NCBI RefSeq assembly: GCF_000622895.1
Contig: NZ_AVCC01000020.1
Location: 1-45,189 of the forward strand
Length of the DNA stretch: 45,189 nt
Source of the DNA: Herminiimonas sp. CN
Lineage (GTDB): Bacteria > Pseudomonadota > Gammaproteobacteria > Burkholderiales > Burkholderiaceae_D
Direction: 5' to 3'
The notes beneath the pieces are model-generated. The model was not told where the DNA came from. It searched no databases and saw nothing but the letters and a program-made list of their open reading frames with translations. The position numbers and the translations under genes are program-made. Shown here piece by piece: positions 18,737 through 27,910 of this stretch (position 1 is its first letter; the number at the start of each line of letters is the position of its first letter).

Positions 18737-19288
18737 TTATTGTGTAATTGCACGACGCAAGCGCATCGCTTCGCCTAACTGCGCCATTTGCGCCGCACTG
18801 AACAGGCGCAATGCCATCGGTGCGATCCGGGTTTCTTCCTTTTGCATATGACCGGCATATAGTTCGGCGAAAAGGCTGACGTCGCGTTCCTCTAAGAGCA
18901 GGCTGTTGGTGCCGGCTTTTTCACCTGCGGCAATGCGCTGCAATTGCCGGTCGAGCACTTGCCACGCAGCATCCATTTGCTGATGTTCCTGCAGAATCAG
19001 CGGCAATAACTCTGCCAGCGATGCTGCATCGTCTCCTTGCGCCGAGGTTTGCAGCATCGGCAGCAGGTCTTCCTCTTCATCCGCATGATGATTGTGCGCC
19101 GCTTTATTAAAATACTGCAGTATGGATTTTGCGGCTTGTTGTGCGTCAACATCCGCGCCATGTTGCGGCAGATGTGACAACAATCTTTGCATCGTGCCGA
19201 TTTGTTTGCGGATGCGGTCGTGGCAGTGCTTGAGCACCGCAATCGGCTGATCGAAGCCGGGAACCGGCGTAAATAATGCATTTTGCAT
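18737..19288 (-). CDS. Hemerythrin domain-containing protein
   Basis: The 183-residue protein is a four-helix hemerythrin-like protein. Candidate di-iron ligands are His23 in HCHDRI, the His cluster in AAHNHHADEEEDLL, EHQQMDAAW and the final His/Glu in YAGHMQKEETRI. Such proteins bind oxygen or sense or store iron and nitric oxide; the role here is open. GAGGT lies before the ATG. It is first in a leftward cluster with pdxH and cfa. Confidence 0.9.
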   Translation of the reverse strand: MQNALFTPVPGFDQPIAVLKHCHDRIRKQIGTMQRLLSHLPQHGADVDAQQAAKSILQYFNKAAHNHHADEEEDLLPMLQTSAQGDDAASLAELLPLILQEHQQMDAAWQVLDRQLQRIAAGEKAGTNSLLLEERDVSLFAELYAGHMQKEETRIAPMALRLFSAAQMAQLGEAMRLRRAITQ

Positions 19289-19374
19289 GGCGCTACCTCG
19301 TTTAACTGTAACCTTGCTCAGTATACATAAAGCATTGGCGCTGATTTTATTGCAGTTTCACTTAAAATGGCGCC

Positions 19375-20232
19375 ATGAACACAATAACGGAACTTGCAAC
19401 ACCGATGCTCCCGGAAGACATCGATTTCGACCGTCGTTTCGGCGGCGTCGCGCGCTTGTATGGCGCTGCAGCGCTGCAGCGCTTTCGGGCCGCACGGGTC
19501 TGCGTGGTCGGCGTCGGCGGCGTTGGCTCCTGGGCGGTGGAGGCTTTGGCGCGCAGCGCAATCGGGCATCTGACCCTGATCGATCTCGATAACGTGGCGG
19601 AATCGAATGTCAACCGCCAGATCCAGGCATTGTCGGCGACTCTGGGCCAGGCCAAGGTGACTGCGCTGGCGCAGCGCATCGGACAGATCAATCCGTATTG
19701 CCGCGTCACCGAGGTCGAGGATTTCGTCGCGCCCGACAACCTTGATGCAATGATCGGCGCGCATGACTTCGATTACGTGATTGATGCCATCGACAGCGTG
19801 CGGGCCAAGTCGGCGCTGATTGCCTATTGCAGTGCGCATGCGATACCGCTGATTACTATCGGCAGTGCCGGCGGCCAGATCGATCCGACCAGGATCGAGG
19901 TGCGCGATCTGGCCAGAACCGAGCAGGAACCGTTGCTGGCGAAAGTGCGGAAACTGTTGCGCGCCCAGCATGGCTTTCCGCGCGGCGCCAAAAACAAATT
20001 CGGCATCGATGCGGTGTTCTCGACCGAGCCTTTGCGTTCTCCCGAAGGTGCCGAGGTCTGCGAGGTGGACGCAGGCGACAGCGCCGGCATCACCGGGCTC
20101 AATTGCGCCGGTTTCGGCTCGGCGATGGTGGTTACCGCCTCTTTCGGTCTGGTGGCAGCCGCGCAAGTGTTGCGCAAGCTTGCCGCAGCCGAGCCGCCTG
20201 TCGCAAGCAAAGTGGCAGTAACGGCGGATTGA
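19375..20232 (+). CDS. tcdA: tRNA threonylcarbamoyladenosine dehydratase
   Basis: TcdA (CsdL) is an E1-like enzyme that uses ATP to cyclise t6A37 on tRNA to ct6A. It has 285 residues. The nucleotide-binding GVGGVGSWAVEALARS is followed by LIDLDNVAESNVNRQ, DAIDSVRAKSALI and SAGGQIDPTRIEV, then LNCAGFGSAMVV near the C-terminus. The ATG at 19375 gives the family start. It is divergent from the hemerythrin gene and converges on thpR, with six bases between the stops. Its substrate is made through the Sua5 product encoded at 12347. Confidence 0.95.
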   Translation: MNTITELATPMLPEDIDFDRRFGGVARLYGAAALQRFRAARVCVVGVGGVGSWAVEALARSAIGHLTLIDLDNVAESNVNRQIQALSATLGQAKVTALAQRIGQINPYCRVTEVEDFVAPDNLDAMIGAHDFDYVIDAIDSVRAKSALIAYCSAHAIPLITIGSAGGQIDPTRIEVRDLARTEQEPLLAKVRKLLRAQHGFPRGAKNKFGIDAVFSTEPLRSPEGAEVCEVDAGDSAGITGLNCAGFGSAMVVTASFGLVAAAQVLRKLAAAEPPVASKVAVTAD

Positions 20233-20238
20233 TTATTT

Positions 20239-20766
20239 TCAGACACCTTCAAGCCGGCGCGATGCCAGCAGGCGATAGCGGGGTGCGCTGCCAGTGGTGG
20301 TCGATTGCACCAGGGCGACGTGATCGGCGCGCCAGACGATCGCAGTGATCTCCGGCGCGGGAGGCACTACCGCATTCCGAGCCAGTGTGATGTGGGGCTT
20401 GAAGTGTGCACCTTGGTCGACCGCGATATTTTGCTCCACCAGCGCTGCAAGCAGGGCCTGTCGAAGCGCCTCCAGCGTGGCGGGCGGATGCTGGCTGCCC
20501 GCCCAGGCAATTCTACTCTTGGGAAAATGCCCCAGGCAATCGACGTTCAGCATGATTGCCGCTGCCGGCAGTTCGGCCAGCAATGCCTGCAGTGCCGGCA
20601 GCGACGCGGTCGGTTGTGTTCCCAGGAAAACGAGCGTCAGATGCAGGTCCTCGGGGGGCGTTATGCGCCCCTGCAGCGGTGTCTGCAGCTTGATCAGCGC
20701 CGAGCGGGTAGCGTCGTCTGGCCATAACGCGTAAAAAAGACGCTGAACGGACTTTTGTGTCTTCAT
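20239..20766 (-). CDS. thpR: RNA 2',3'-cyclic phosphodiesterase
   Basis: The 175-residue protein belongs to the 2H phosphoesterases. Two HxTL motifs are present: HLTL at residues 42-45 and HITL at 125-128. The N-terminus RLFYALWPDD is typical of ThpR (LigT), which opens 2',3'-cyclic phosphates on RNA and can join tRNA halves in vitro. It lies 76 bp behind rng on the same strand, so RNase G and ThpR may be cotranscribed. Confidence 0.93.
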   Translation of the reverse strand: MKTQKSVQRLFYALWPDDATRSALIKLQTPLQGRITPPEDLHLTLVFLGTQPTASLPALQALLAELPAAAIMLNVDCLGHFPKSRIAWAGSQHPPATLEALRQALLAALVEQNIAVDQGAHFKPHITLARNAVVPPAPEITAIVWRADHVALVQSTTTGSAPRYRLLASRRLEGV

Positions 20767-20842
20767 CGCCTTTTAGTCTATTATTCGCCAAGCATCTTAT
20801 TGCCTTGTGTTTGCAACATGCTGGATATGACAGGCTGTTGAG

Positions 20843-22306
20843 TTACATCAGGATAATGTCGTACTGTTCCTGCTGATAGACGGTTTCGACCTGCAGTGAA
20901 ATCGGCTTGCCGATGAAGTCGCCCAGCATCGCCAGGTGCTGGGATTCTTCTTCCAGGAACATGTCGATCACGACTTGCGCGGCCAGAACGCGGAATTCGC
21001 GCGGGTTGAATTGTTTTGCTTCGCGCAGCAGTTCACGCAGAATTTCGTAGCAAATGGTGCGCGCGGTCTTGACTTCGCCCTTGCCGCCGCAGGCCGGGCA
21101 GGATTCGCATAAAATATGCGCCAGCGATTCACGGGTGCGCTTGCGCGTCATCTCGACTAAGCCCAGCGCGGAGAAGGTGCTGACCGAAACCTTGGTGCGG
21201 TCGCGCGACAGGGTTTTCTTGAGTTCGGCCAGCACCGCATTGCGATGTTCAAGGTTTTCCATGTCGATGAAATCGAGGACGATGATGCCGCCCAGATTGC
21301 GCAGGCGCAACTGGCGCGCGATCGCATGCGCGGCTTCCAGGTTGGTCTTGAAAATGGTGTCGTCGAAGTTGCGGCCGCCGACATAGCCGCCGGTATTGAC
21401 GTCGATGGTGGTCATCGCCTCGGTCTGGTCGACGATCAGGTAGCCGCCGGATTTCAGGTCGACGCGGCGCCCCAGTGCACGCTCGATTTCCTCTTCGACG
21501 CCATACAGGTCGAACAGCGGGCGCTCGCCGGTGTAGTGCTGCATCCGGCCCAAGACGCTGGGCGTGTAGACGGTGGCGAAATCGTGCAGCCGGATGAAGT
21601 TCTCGCGCGAGTCGATCTGGATGTTGGCGGTGTCGTCATGCACAAAATCGCGCAGTACGCGCTGCGCCAGGCTCAGGTCCTGATACAGCAATTGCGGCGC
21701 TGCTTTGGTGCGCGACGCATCGGTGATTGCGCTCCATGTTTTGCGCAGATATTCGATATCTGCCTGCAGATCGGCATCCGATGCTTCCTCAGCCATGGTG
21801 CGCACGATGTAGCCGCCTTTTTCCTCCGCCGGCAGCAGGCTCTGGACCCGGTTGCGCAGCAGCTCGCGTCCCGCTTCGTTCTCAATCCGCTGCGAGATGC
21901 CGATATGCGGATCTTGCGGCAGATATACCAGCATGCGGCCGGCAATCGAAACCTGGGTCGATAAGCGGGCGCCCTTGGTGCCGATCGGATCCTTGACGAC
22001 TTGTACCGTCAGAGCCTGGCCGTCATGCAGGATTTTTTCGATGGCGGTCGGCGCGGCGCTGGCGCCGTCGTGCGGGCGCGCTTCCCAGATATCGGCAACG
22101 TGCAGGAAAGCTGCGCGTTCCAGTCCGATATCGATGAAAGCCGATTGCATGCCCGGCAAAACGCGCACCACTTTCCCCGAATAGACGTTGCCGACCCGGC
22201 CGCGCGACAGCGTGCGTTCGATATGCAGTTCCTGGACCGCGCCTTGCAGGATCAGGGCTACCCGAGTTTCCTGGGGCGTAATGTTGATAAGGATGTTTTC
22301 ACTCAT
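20843..22306 (-). CDS. rng: Ribonuclease G
   Basis: This endoribonuclease matures the 16S rRNA 5' end and degrades mRNA. It has 487 residues, close to E. coli RNase G (489), and lacks the long RNase E scaffold. An N-terminal S1 domain (RGRVGNVYSGKVVRVLPGMQ) precedes the catalytic core with GGYLIVDQTEAMTTIDVN and LGGIIVLDFIDME. Cys residues in CESCPACGGKG form the zinc link. Maf is six bases upstream on the same strand, so translation is probably coupled. No clear ribosome-binding site is seen. Confidence 0.96.
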   Translation of the reverse strand: MSENILINITPQETRVALILQGAVQELHIERTLSRGRVGNVYSGKVVRVLPGMQSAFIDIGLERAAFLHVADIWEARPHDGASAAPTAIEKILHDGQALTVQVVKDPIGTKGARLSTQVSIAGRMLVYLPQDPHIGISQRIENEAGRELLRNRVQSLLPAEEKGGYIVRTMAEEASDADLQADIEYLRKTWSAITDASRTKAAPQLLYQDLSLAQRVLRDFVHDDTANIQIDSRENFIRLHDFATVYTPSVLGRMQHYTGERPLFDLYGVEEEIERALGRRVDLKSGGYLIVDQTEAMTTIDVNTGGYVGGRNFDDTIFKTNLEAAHAIARQLRLRNLGGIIVLDFIDMENLEHRNAVLAELKKTLSRDRTKVSVSTFSALGLVEMTRKRTRESLAHILCESCPACGGKGEVKTARTICYEILRELLREAKQFNPREFRVLAAQVVIDMFLEEESQHLAMLGDFIGKPISLQVETVYQQEQYDIILM

Positions 22307-22312
22307 GGAGGC

Positions 22313-22933
22313 TCATAGTGGCCGGATGCCGGCTTCTTGTAATAGTTGTGTGGTTTCAAACAGCGGCAGCCCCATGATGCCGGAATAGCTGCCGGAGATA
22401 TGCCGGATGAAAACTGCGGCCAGGCCCTGGATTCCATAGCCGCCCGCCTTGTCGTATGGTTCATGGGTGGCGCAGTAGCGGTCAATCGTTGATTCGGACA
22501 AGTCGGCGAACGTCACTTCGGATATCTGGGTCAGTTGCCATGACTGCGCATTGTGGTGCAGCGCAATACTGGTCATCACTTGATGGGTGCGCCCGGATAG
22601 CTGCCGCATCATTTCAATCGCTTCGGCGGTACATGCAGGTTTGCCGAGGATCTTGCCGTCGATCACGACCGTGGTATCGGCCGCCAGCACCGGGCGCGAG
22701 GGTAGCCGGCGCTTCTGTATCATTTGCCAAGCAAAAGATGCCTTTTCGCCGCATACCCTTGCCACGTATTCGTGCGGCAATTCGTCCGGACGGACGGCTT
22801 CACTCACGTCCGGGCCGCGCGCAGTGTGATCGCGCAACTGCAGTATTTCAAATTCGACGCCGATTTGACGTAGCAACTCGCGCCTGCGCGGGCTTTTTGA
22901 TGCCAGGTAGATTTTCCGTTCGGGTAGCTTCAT
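22313..22933 (-). CDS. Maf family nucleoside triphosphate pyrophosphatase
   Basis: Maf proteins hydrolyse dTTP, UTP or modified nucleotides and are linked to cell division control. The 206 residues begin with the phosphate-binding LASKSPRRRELLRQIG, followed by ADTTVVIDGKILGKP and DKAGGYGIQGLAA, the YhdE-type pattern. The SGSYSGIMGLPLFET end is typical. Seven bases separate it from rlmH upstream and six from rng downstream. The dTTP/UTP preference is inferred from family resemblance. Confidence 0.95.
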   Translation of the reverse strand: MKLPERKIYLASKSPRRRELLRQIGVEFEILQLRDHTARGPDVSEAVRPDELPHEYVARVCGEKASFAWQMIQKRRLPSRPVLAADTTVVIDGKILGKPACTAEAIEMMRQLSGRTHQVMTSIALHHNAQSWQLTQISEVTFADLSESTIDRYCATHEPYDKAGGYGIQGLAAVFIRHISGSYSGIMGLPLFETTQLLQEAGIRPL

Positions 22934-22940
22934 GGAGTGC

Positions 22941-23411
22941 TCAGACGCGGTGGTAGGGATGGTTTTGGGTGATCGACCAGGCTCGGTATAGTTGCTCGGC
23001 TAGTATGACGCGTACCATGCCGTGCGGCAAGGTCAGGCTGGAGATGCGGATCAGCATCTCGGCGCCGGCCTTGAATTGGGCATCGAGACCATCGGCGCCG
23101 CCGATGACCAGGGCGACATCTCGGCCGTCTTGCTGCCATTGCGTCAAATATTGGGATAACTGCACCGAAGTCAGGTCGCGGCCGCGCTCGTCGAGCGCAA
23201 TGATGCGCGCCCCTTTCGGGAGCGCCGCTTCGATCCTGCTGCGCTCCAGCGCCATCGCGGTCTCGGCCGTCTTGCTGCCGGAACGCTCGACCGGTTTGAT
23301 TTCCTTCAGATGGATGCGGATTTCGGGCGGCATGCGCTTGCTGTATTCAGTAAAGCCGGCCTCGATCCACGCAGGCATCTTGTGCCCGACGGCTGCGATG
23401 ACGAGTTGCAT
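22941..23411 (-). CDS. rlmH: 23S rRNA pseudouridine(1915) N3-methyltransferase
   Basis: RlmH is a SPOUT methyltransferase that methylates pseudouridine 1915 of 23S rRNA in assembled 70S ribosomes. It has 156 residues, the family length. Visible blocks are the N-terminal [30 protein letters not shown], the SAM-binding [12 protein letters not shown] [11 protein letters not shown] and the C-terminal [19 protein letters not shown]. It lies 12 bp downstream of rsfS, in the conserved nadD-rsfS-rlmH order. Confidence 0.97.
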   Translation of the reverse strand: MQLVIAAVGHKMPAWIEAGFTEYSKRMPPEIRIHLKEIKPVERSGSKTAETAMALERSRIEAALPKGARIIALDERGRDLTSVQLSQYLTQWQQDGRDVALVIGGADGLDAQFKAGAEMLIRISSLTLPHGMVRVILAEQLYRAWSITQNHPYHRV

Positions 23412-23423
23412 GACGCCCGCTGT

Positions 23424-24041
23424 TTAGCTGGCAGCTTTGGCCCGGGGGGCGCGTTTGGCCGGAGCTTTCTTGGCGCTGGCTGCACTCTTGCTGGCCGCGA
23501 CCTTGACGGTTTTGCCGACCGGGGGCTTGGCCGCGCGTTTTTTTGCAGGTTCTGCGCCGGTTTTTGCGGCCGGCTTGCGAGTGGATGGCTTTTTGGCCGC
23601 CGGCGCATCGTCGACGGTGGTTTGCGATGCCGCCAGATGGCGGGAAACCGCGCGCTTGGGCGCTTCTGCGGCATCGTCGGTTTTTTTCGCGGTGCGCTTG
23701 GCGGCGCCGAACTTGACTTCCTTGTCGCCCCAGATTTCCTCCAGCCGGTAGTAGGCGCGGATGGTCGGCTGCATGATGTGGACGATGATGTCGCCCAAGT
23801 CGACCAGTACCCACTCGCCGGTGTCTTCGCCCTCCATGCTCAGGACTTCGCCGCCGGCGGCCTTGACCTTGTCGCGCACCGACGCGGCCAGCGCCTTGGT
23901 CTGGCGATTCGAGGTGCCGGAGGCGATTACGATGCGGTCGAACAGGCTGGTCAGATGGACGGTATCGAAGACATTGATGTCTTGCGCCTTGACGTCTTCC
24001 AGAGCGTCAATGACGAGGGTTTGCAGTTTTTTGAGTTCCAT
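23424..24041 (-). CDS. rsfS: Ribosome silencing factor RsfS with long basic tail
   Basis: RsfS binds ribosomal protein L14 and blocks subunit joining when nutrients are short. Residues 1-110 form the normal domain: LVIDALEDVKAQDI, FDRIVIASGTSNRQTKA, GEWVLVDLGDIIVHIM and RAYYRLEEIWGD. The usual family length is about 105-120, but here 95 further residues follow, rich in Ala, Lys, Pro and Arg (KKRAAKPP, KKAPAKRAPRAK). The tail resembles histone H1-like or nucleic-acid-binding extensions and is probably disordered. The reading frame is continuous. The ATG directly follows the nadD stop codon on the strand map (0-bp gap). Confidence 0.95.
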   Translation of the reverse strand: MELKKLQTLVIDALEDVKAQDINVFDTVHLTSLFDRIVIASGTSNRQTKALAASVRDKVKAAGGEVLSMEGEDTGEWVLVDLGDIIVHIMQPTIRAYYRLEEIWGDKEVKFGAAKRTAKKTDDAAEAPKRAVSRHLAASQTTVDDAPAAKKPSTRKPAAKTGAEPAKKRAAKPPVGKTVKVAASKSAASAKKAPAKRAPRAKAAS

Positions 24042-24722
24042 TTAGTTCTTATATAGATGATGTTGTTGAATATAGTCTAGCACTACGGCGGGAATCAGCG
24101 AGTTGGGCTGGTCCCCATGTTGCAGCGCGTGCCGGATTTCAGTGGCAGAGATGTCGACTGCCAGGTCCGATGCCAGGCAGGTCAAACCGCACGCAGCATT
24201 GCGAATTTGCTCCGGGGTGCCGATGCGCTGGGCGAATTCTGTCGTGACTTCCAGCGGCAGATCCGTCATGTTCAGCGTAAAACCCGGTCTGGATGCAACG
24301 CAGATATGGGCATAATCAAACAATTTCTGCCAGTTGTGCCAAGTATGCAATCCCAGCAGCTGATCGGCCCCCATCAGAAACGCAATCGAGCTATCCGGCC
24401 CCAGTTCGTCGCGCAGCAGGCGCAGCGTATCGAGCGTGTAACTGGCCTCGCCGCTGACGCTGGTGCGGCGAATTTCCTGCTCGTCGATGACGACCGGCAT
24501 GTTGGCTGCCGCAAAGGCGAGCCGCACCATTTCGACCCGGTCCTGTGCCGAGGCTTTTAGGCCCTGGGTTTTTTGCCACGGGTTGCCGGCCGGCAGAATG
24601 CGCAATTCATCCGGTTCCAGCAGGCGCGAAAAACATGCGGCCAGCGCGATGTGGCCCTGATGGATCGGATCGAAACTGCCGCCCAGCACAACCACGCAGC
24701 GCCGCCCCGGCTGGGGGCGCAT
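24042..24722 (-). CDS. nadD: Nicotinate-nucleotide adenylyltransferase
   Basis: NadD joins nicotinate mononucleotide and ATP to give deamido-NAD in NAD synthesis. The 226-residue product has the nucleotidyltransferase motif GGSFDPIHQGH (14-24), HTWHNWQKLFDYAH, and the C-terminal ISATEIR. I choose the ATG at 24722, which shares a base with the hemF stop (TGATG), so translation is coupled to hemF; an in-frame ATG at 24731 is also possible. RsfS follows without a gap. Confidence 0.94.
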   Translation of the reverse strand: MRPQPGRRCVVVLGGSFDPIHQGHIALAACFSRLLEPDELRILPAGNPWQKTQGLKASAQDRVEMVRLAFAAANMPVVIDEQEIRRTSVSGEASYTLDTLRLLRDELGPDSSIAFLMGADQLLGLHTWHNWQKLFDYAHICVASRPGFTLNMTDLPLEVTTEFAQRIGTPEQIRNAACGLTCLASDLAVDISATEIRHALQHGDQPNSLIPAVVLDYIQQHHLYKN

Positions 24723-25636
24723 CAGATCCATTCCCGCGCGATCAGAAATTCGGTGCATAGCCTGGCCTCGACGCTGCCGGCTTGCGGTTTCCAGTCGTAG
24801 CGCCATTTGGCCACCGGCGGCATCGACATCAGGATAGCTTCGGTGCGTCCGCCCGATTGCAGGCCGAACAGGGTACCACGATCGAACACTAGATTGAATT
24901 CGACGTAACGGCCGCGGCGGTAAGCCTGGAAGTCGCGTTCGGTTTCGCCGTACCGCATATCCTTGCGCCTTGCCAGCAGCGGCAGGTAGGCGTCAATGAA
25001 ATGATCGCCGACGCTTTGCGTCATGGCAAAGCTTTGGGCGAAATCGAGCCGGTTGAAGTCATCGAAAAAGATGCCGCCGATGCCGCGTGCTTCCTTGCGA
25101 TGCCTCAGGTAAAAATAGTCGTCGCACCATTTCTTGAATTCCGCATGCAAGCCGCCGTCTTCGCTGTAGCCGACCAGCGCTTGCTTGCAAGTCCGGTGGA
25201 AATGGACCGCATCTTCCTCGAAGCCGTAATACGGGGTCAGATCCATGCCGCCGCCGAACCACCAGACCGCCTCCTTGCCTTCTTCCGTGGTAATGAAGAA
25301 ACGCACGTTCATGTGCACGGTCGGTGCGTATGGGTTGCGCGGATGCAATACCAGCGATACGCCCATCGCTTCCCAATTGCGTCCCGCCAGTTCCGGGCGC
25401 GCCGCTGCAGCCGATGGCGGCAGGCTTGTGCCGGTCACATGGGAGAAATTGACGCCGCCGCGCTCGAATACCCGGCCTTCTTCAATCACACGCGAGATGC
25501 CGCCACCGCCTTCCGGGCGTTGCCACGCGTCGGAGAGGAACGGCTTGCCGTCGATTTCTTCGAGCGCTGCGACAATACGGCTCTGCAGTTCGAGAAAATA
25601 GGTTTTGACGCGTGAAGATGAAGTGGGTGCTGGCAT
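24722..25636 (-). CDS. hemF: Oxygen-dependent coproporphyrinogen-III oxidase
   Basis: HemF oxidatively decarboxylates coproporphyrinogen III to protoporphyrinogen IX in aerobic haem synthesis. The 304 residues match E. coli HemF (299). Typical blocks are [62 protein letters not shown] and [14 protein letters not shown]. The ATG at 25636 ([10 protein letters not shown]) is preferred over upstream codons that add unrelated residues. NadD overlaps its end by one base. PurD lies upstream on the same strand across 113 bp. Confidence 0.96.
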   Translation of the reverse strand: MPAPTSSSRVKTYFLELQSRIVAALEEIDGKPFLSDAWQRPEGGGGISRVIEEGRVFERGGVNFSHVTGTSLPPSAAAARPELAGRNWEAMGVSLVLHPRNPYAPTVHMNVRFFITTEEGKEAVWWFGGGMDLTPYYGFEEDAVHFHRTCKQALVGYSEDGGLHAEFKKWCDDYFYLRHRKEARGIGGIFFDDFNRLDFAQSFAMTQSVGDHFIDAYLPLLARRKDMRYGETERDFQAYRRGRYVEFNLVFDRGTLFGLQSGGRTEAILMSMPPVAKWRYDWKPQAGSVEARLCTEFLIAREWI

Positions 25637-25711
25637 CGGCAGGTAGTAGGAAAAAACACACCGGCGGATTGTACCTTGCCGTGACTTCATGTGAGTGCAA
25701 AACGTGCGAGG

Positions 25712-25738
25712 GCAGCGGCCCGGGTCTCGAGCCGCTGC
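25712..25738. other. Hairpin between purD and hemF
   Basis: GCAGCGGC (25712-25719) and GCCGCTGC (25731-25738) form a perfect 8-bp stem with an 11-base loop, 12 bp beyond the purD stop. No T-run follows on the purD strand, so termination would be partial at best. Confidence 0.4.
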
Positions 25739-25749
25739 TCTGCGCGCAA

Positions 25750-27024
25750 TCAGCTAGGGTGGCGGATGGCGCGCCAGCCGATGTCGCTGCGATGCTGGGC
25801 GCCGTCGAAATGGATTTTCTCGATTGTGTCGTACGCCTGTTTTTGCGCCATCTTGACGCTATCGCCCAAGCCCACCACGCACAGCACGCGTCCGCCGGCG
25901 GTGACCAGCTTGTCATCGCGCAATGCGGTGCCGGCGTGAAACGTAATGCAGTCGGGCGTCTCCGCGGGGATGCCGCTGATCAGATCGCCTGCGCGCGGCG
26001 CCTCAGGGTAGCCGGCGGCGGCCAGCACCACGCCCAGCGCGGTGCGGCGATCCCATACCAGCTCTACCGTGCCGAGCGTGCCGTCGGTGGCGTGCTCCAT
26101 CACCGTGGCCAGATCGCTCTTCAGGCGCGCCATGATCGGCTGGGTTTCCGGGTCGCCCATGCGGCAGTTGAATTCCAGGGTTTTCGGATTGCCTTGCGCA
26201 TCGATCATCAGGCCGGCGTACAGGAAGCCGGAAAACGGAATGCCGTCCCTGGCCATGCCCTGCACGGTGGGCGTGATGATTTCGCGCATCACGCGCGCGT
26301 GCAGCTCGGGTGTGACGATCGGCGCCGGCGAATAGGCGCCCATGCCGCCGGTGTTCGGGCCTTCGTCGCGGTCTTTCAGGCGCTTGTGGTCCTGGCTGCT
26401 GGCCAGCGGCAGGATGTCCTTGCCGTCGACCATGACGATGAAGCTGGCTTCTTCGCCGGCCAGGAATTCCTCGATCACGACCCGTGCGCCGGCGTCGCCG
26501 AAGGCATTGTCTGCCAGCATCATGTCGACTGCGGCATGCGCCTCTTCTATCGACATCGCGACCACCACGCCCTTGCCGGCGGCCAGGCCGTCGGCCTTGA
26601 TGACGATCGGCGCCCCTTTGCTGTTTACGTAGTCATGCGCGGCGACGATGTCGGTAAAGGTCTGGTATTCGGCGGTCGGGATCGCGTGGCGCTGCATGAA
26701 GGCCTTGGCGAAGTCCTTCGAACTTTCGAGTTGGGCGGCTTCCTTGGTGGGGCCGAAGATTTTCAGCCCGTGCTGGCGAAAGATATTCACGATGCCGCCA
26801 GCCAGCGGGGTTTCCGGGCCGACCACGGTCAGTTCGATATGCTCTTTCTGCGCGAATTCCGCCAGCGCCAGCGGGTCGGTCAGCGCAATGTTCTGCAGTC
26901 GCGCGTCGAGCGCGGTGCCGCCGTTGCCGGGCGCGACATACACCACTTGCACGCGTTCGGATTGGGCCAGTTTCCATGCCAGCGCATGTTCGCGGCCACC
27001 GGAGCCAACTACCAGGATTTTCAT
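25750..27024 (-). CDS. purD: Phosphoribosylamine-glycine ligase
   Basis: GAR synthetase joins phosphoribosylamine and glycine with ATP, the second step of purine synthesis. The 424-residue product has the Rossmann-like start [33 protein letters not shown], the ATP-grasp core with [17 protein letters not shown], and the PurD signature GDPETQ preceded by LEFNCRM. The ATG at 27024 is the canonical start. It follows yebC by 55 bp. It is far from purE and purC (16 kb) on the opposite strand. Confidence 0.97.
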   Translation of the reverse strand: MKILVVGSGGREHALAWKLAQSERVQVVYVAPGNGGTALDARLQNIALTDPLALAEFAQKEHIELTVVGPETPLAGGIVNIFRQHGLKIFGPTKEAAQLESSKDFAKAFMQRHAIPTAEYQTFTDIVAAHDYVNSKGAPIVIKADGLAAGKGVVVAMSIEEAHAAVDMMLADNAFGDAGARVVIEEFLAGEEASFIVMVDGKDILPLASSQDHKRLKDRDEGPNTGGMGAYSPAPIVTPELHARVMREIITPTVQGMARDGIPFSGFLYAGLMIDAQGNPKTLEFNCRMGDPETQPIMARLKSDLATVMEHATDGTLGTVELVWDRRTALGVVLAAAGYPEAPRAGDLISGIPAETPDCITFHAGTALRDDKLVTAGGRVLCVVGLGDSVKMAQKQAYDTIEKIHFDGAQHRSDIGWRAIRHPS

Positions 27025-27079
27025 AAGTGTTATCGCCAAAAAGTTAAGTGCAGTATATTCGCCGTGCGCGAAACAGGCA

Positions 27080-27808
27080 TTATTCCCCGTCGATGACCGC
27101 GTTGGTATACACCTCTTGCACGTCGTCCAGATTTTCCAGCGCGTCGAGCAATTTCTGCATTTTGACCGCATCGTCGCCGGTAAACACGATCTCGGTCGAC
27201 GGCTTCATGACGATTTCAGCCACTTCGGCCTTGAAGCCGGCTTTCTCCAGCGCATCCTTGACGCTGGCAAACTCGAACGGCGGGCACAATACCTCAATCC
27301 CGCCTTCTTCGTCGGTGAGCACGTCTTCGGCGCCGGCGTCGAGCGCCGCTTCCATCAGCGCATCTTCATCGGTGCCGGGGGCGAACAGGAGTTGGCCGCA
27401 GTGCTGGAACAGGAATGCGACCGAACCTTCGGTGCCCATGTTGCCGCCGAACTTGGAAAATGCGTGGCGCACTTCGGCCACCGTGCGCACCCGGTTGTCG
27501 GTCATGCAATCGACGATGATGGCGGCGCCGTTGATGCCGTAGCCTTCGTAGCGGATTTCCTCGTAGCTGGCGCCTTCCAGGCTGCCGCTGCCGCGCTGGA
27601 TCGCGCGCGTGACGTTTTCCTTCGGCATGTTGGCGTCGGCCGCCTTGTCCACCGCCAGCCGCAGGCGCGGATTGGTGGCGATGTCGGCGCCGCCCATGCG
27701 CGCGCCGACCGTGATTTCCTTGATCAGACGGGTCCAGACCTTGCCGCGCTTGGCATCGGTGGCGGCCTTCTTATGCTTGATATTGGCCCATTTGCTATGT
27801 CCTGCCAT
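27080..27808 (-). CDS. YebC/PmpR family protein (TACO1-like)
   Basis: The 242-residue protein starts with the family hallmark [20 protein letters not shown], followed by KIWxR-like [16 protein letters not shown] and [17 protein letters not shown]. Family members were long called transcription regulators; more recent work links them to relief of ribosome stalling, like mitochondrial TACO1. The ATG at 27808 is fixed by that N-terminus. It is divergent from the YjgR-type gene and heads the leftward purD-hemF-nadD block. Confidence 0.95.
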   Translation of the reverse strand: MAGHSKWANIKHKKAATDAKRGKVWTRLIKEITVGARMGGADIATNPRLRLAVDKAADANMPKENVTRAIQRGSGSLEGASYEEIRYEGYGINGAAIIVDCMTDNRVRTVAEVRHAFSKFGGNMGTEGSVAFLFQHCGQLLFAPGTDEDALMEAALDAGAEDVLTDEEGGIEVLCPPFEFASVKDALEKAGFKAEVAEIVMKPSTEIVFTGDDAVKMQKLLDALENLDDVQEVYTNAVIDGE

Positions 27809-27834
27809 GGCGTATCTTTCTAAGGCGAGTTCGC

Positions 27835-27840
27835 TATAAT
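27835..27840 (+). promoter_or_regulatory. Possible -10 box for the YjgR-type gene
   Basis: A perfect TATAAT stands 70 bases before the ATG at 27911, in the gap between two divergent genes. No good -35 hexamer is found 16-18 bases upstream, so the call is weak. Confidence 0.35.
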
Positions 27841-27910
27841 GAATCGAATATTTTATCATACCGGTTCCCGGTCAAATCCCGCCTCACCGCCCTCGAAAAA
27901 GCGCCGAACA

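Noticed and set aside
27847..27875. Leftward promoter for yebC with TTGACC
   Set aside because: No acceptable -10 hexamer lies at 16-18 bases; the AT-rich stretch gives several poor alternatives.
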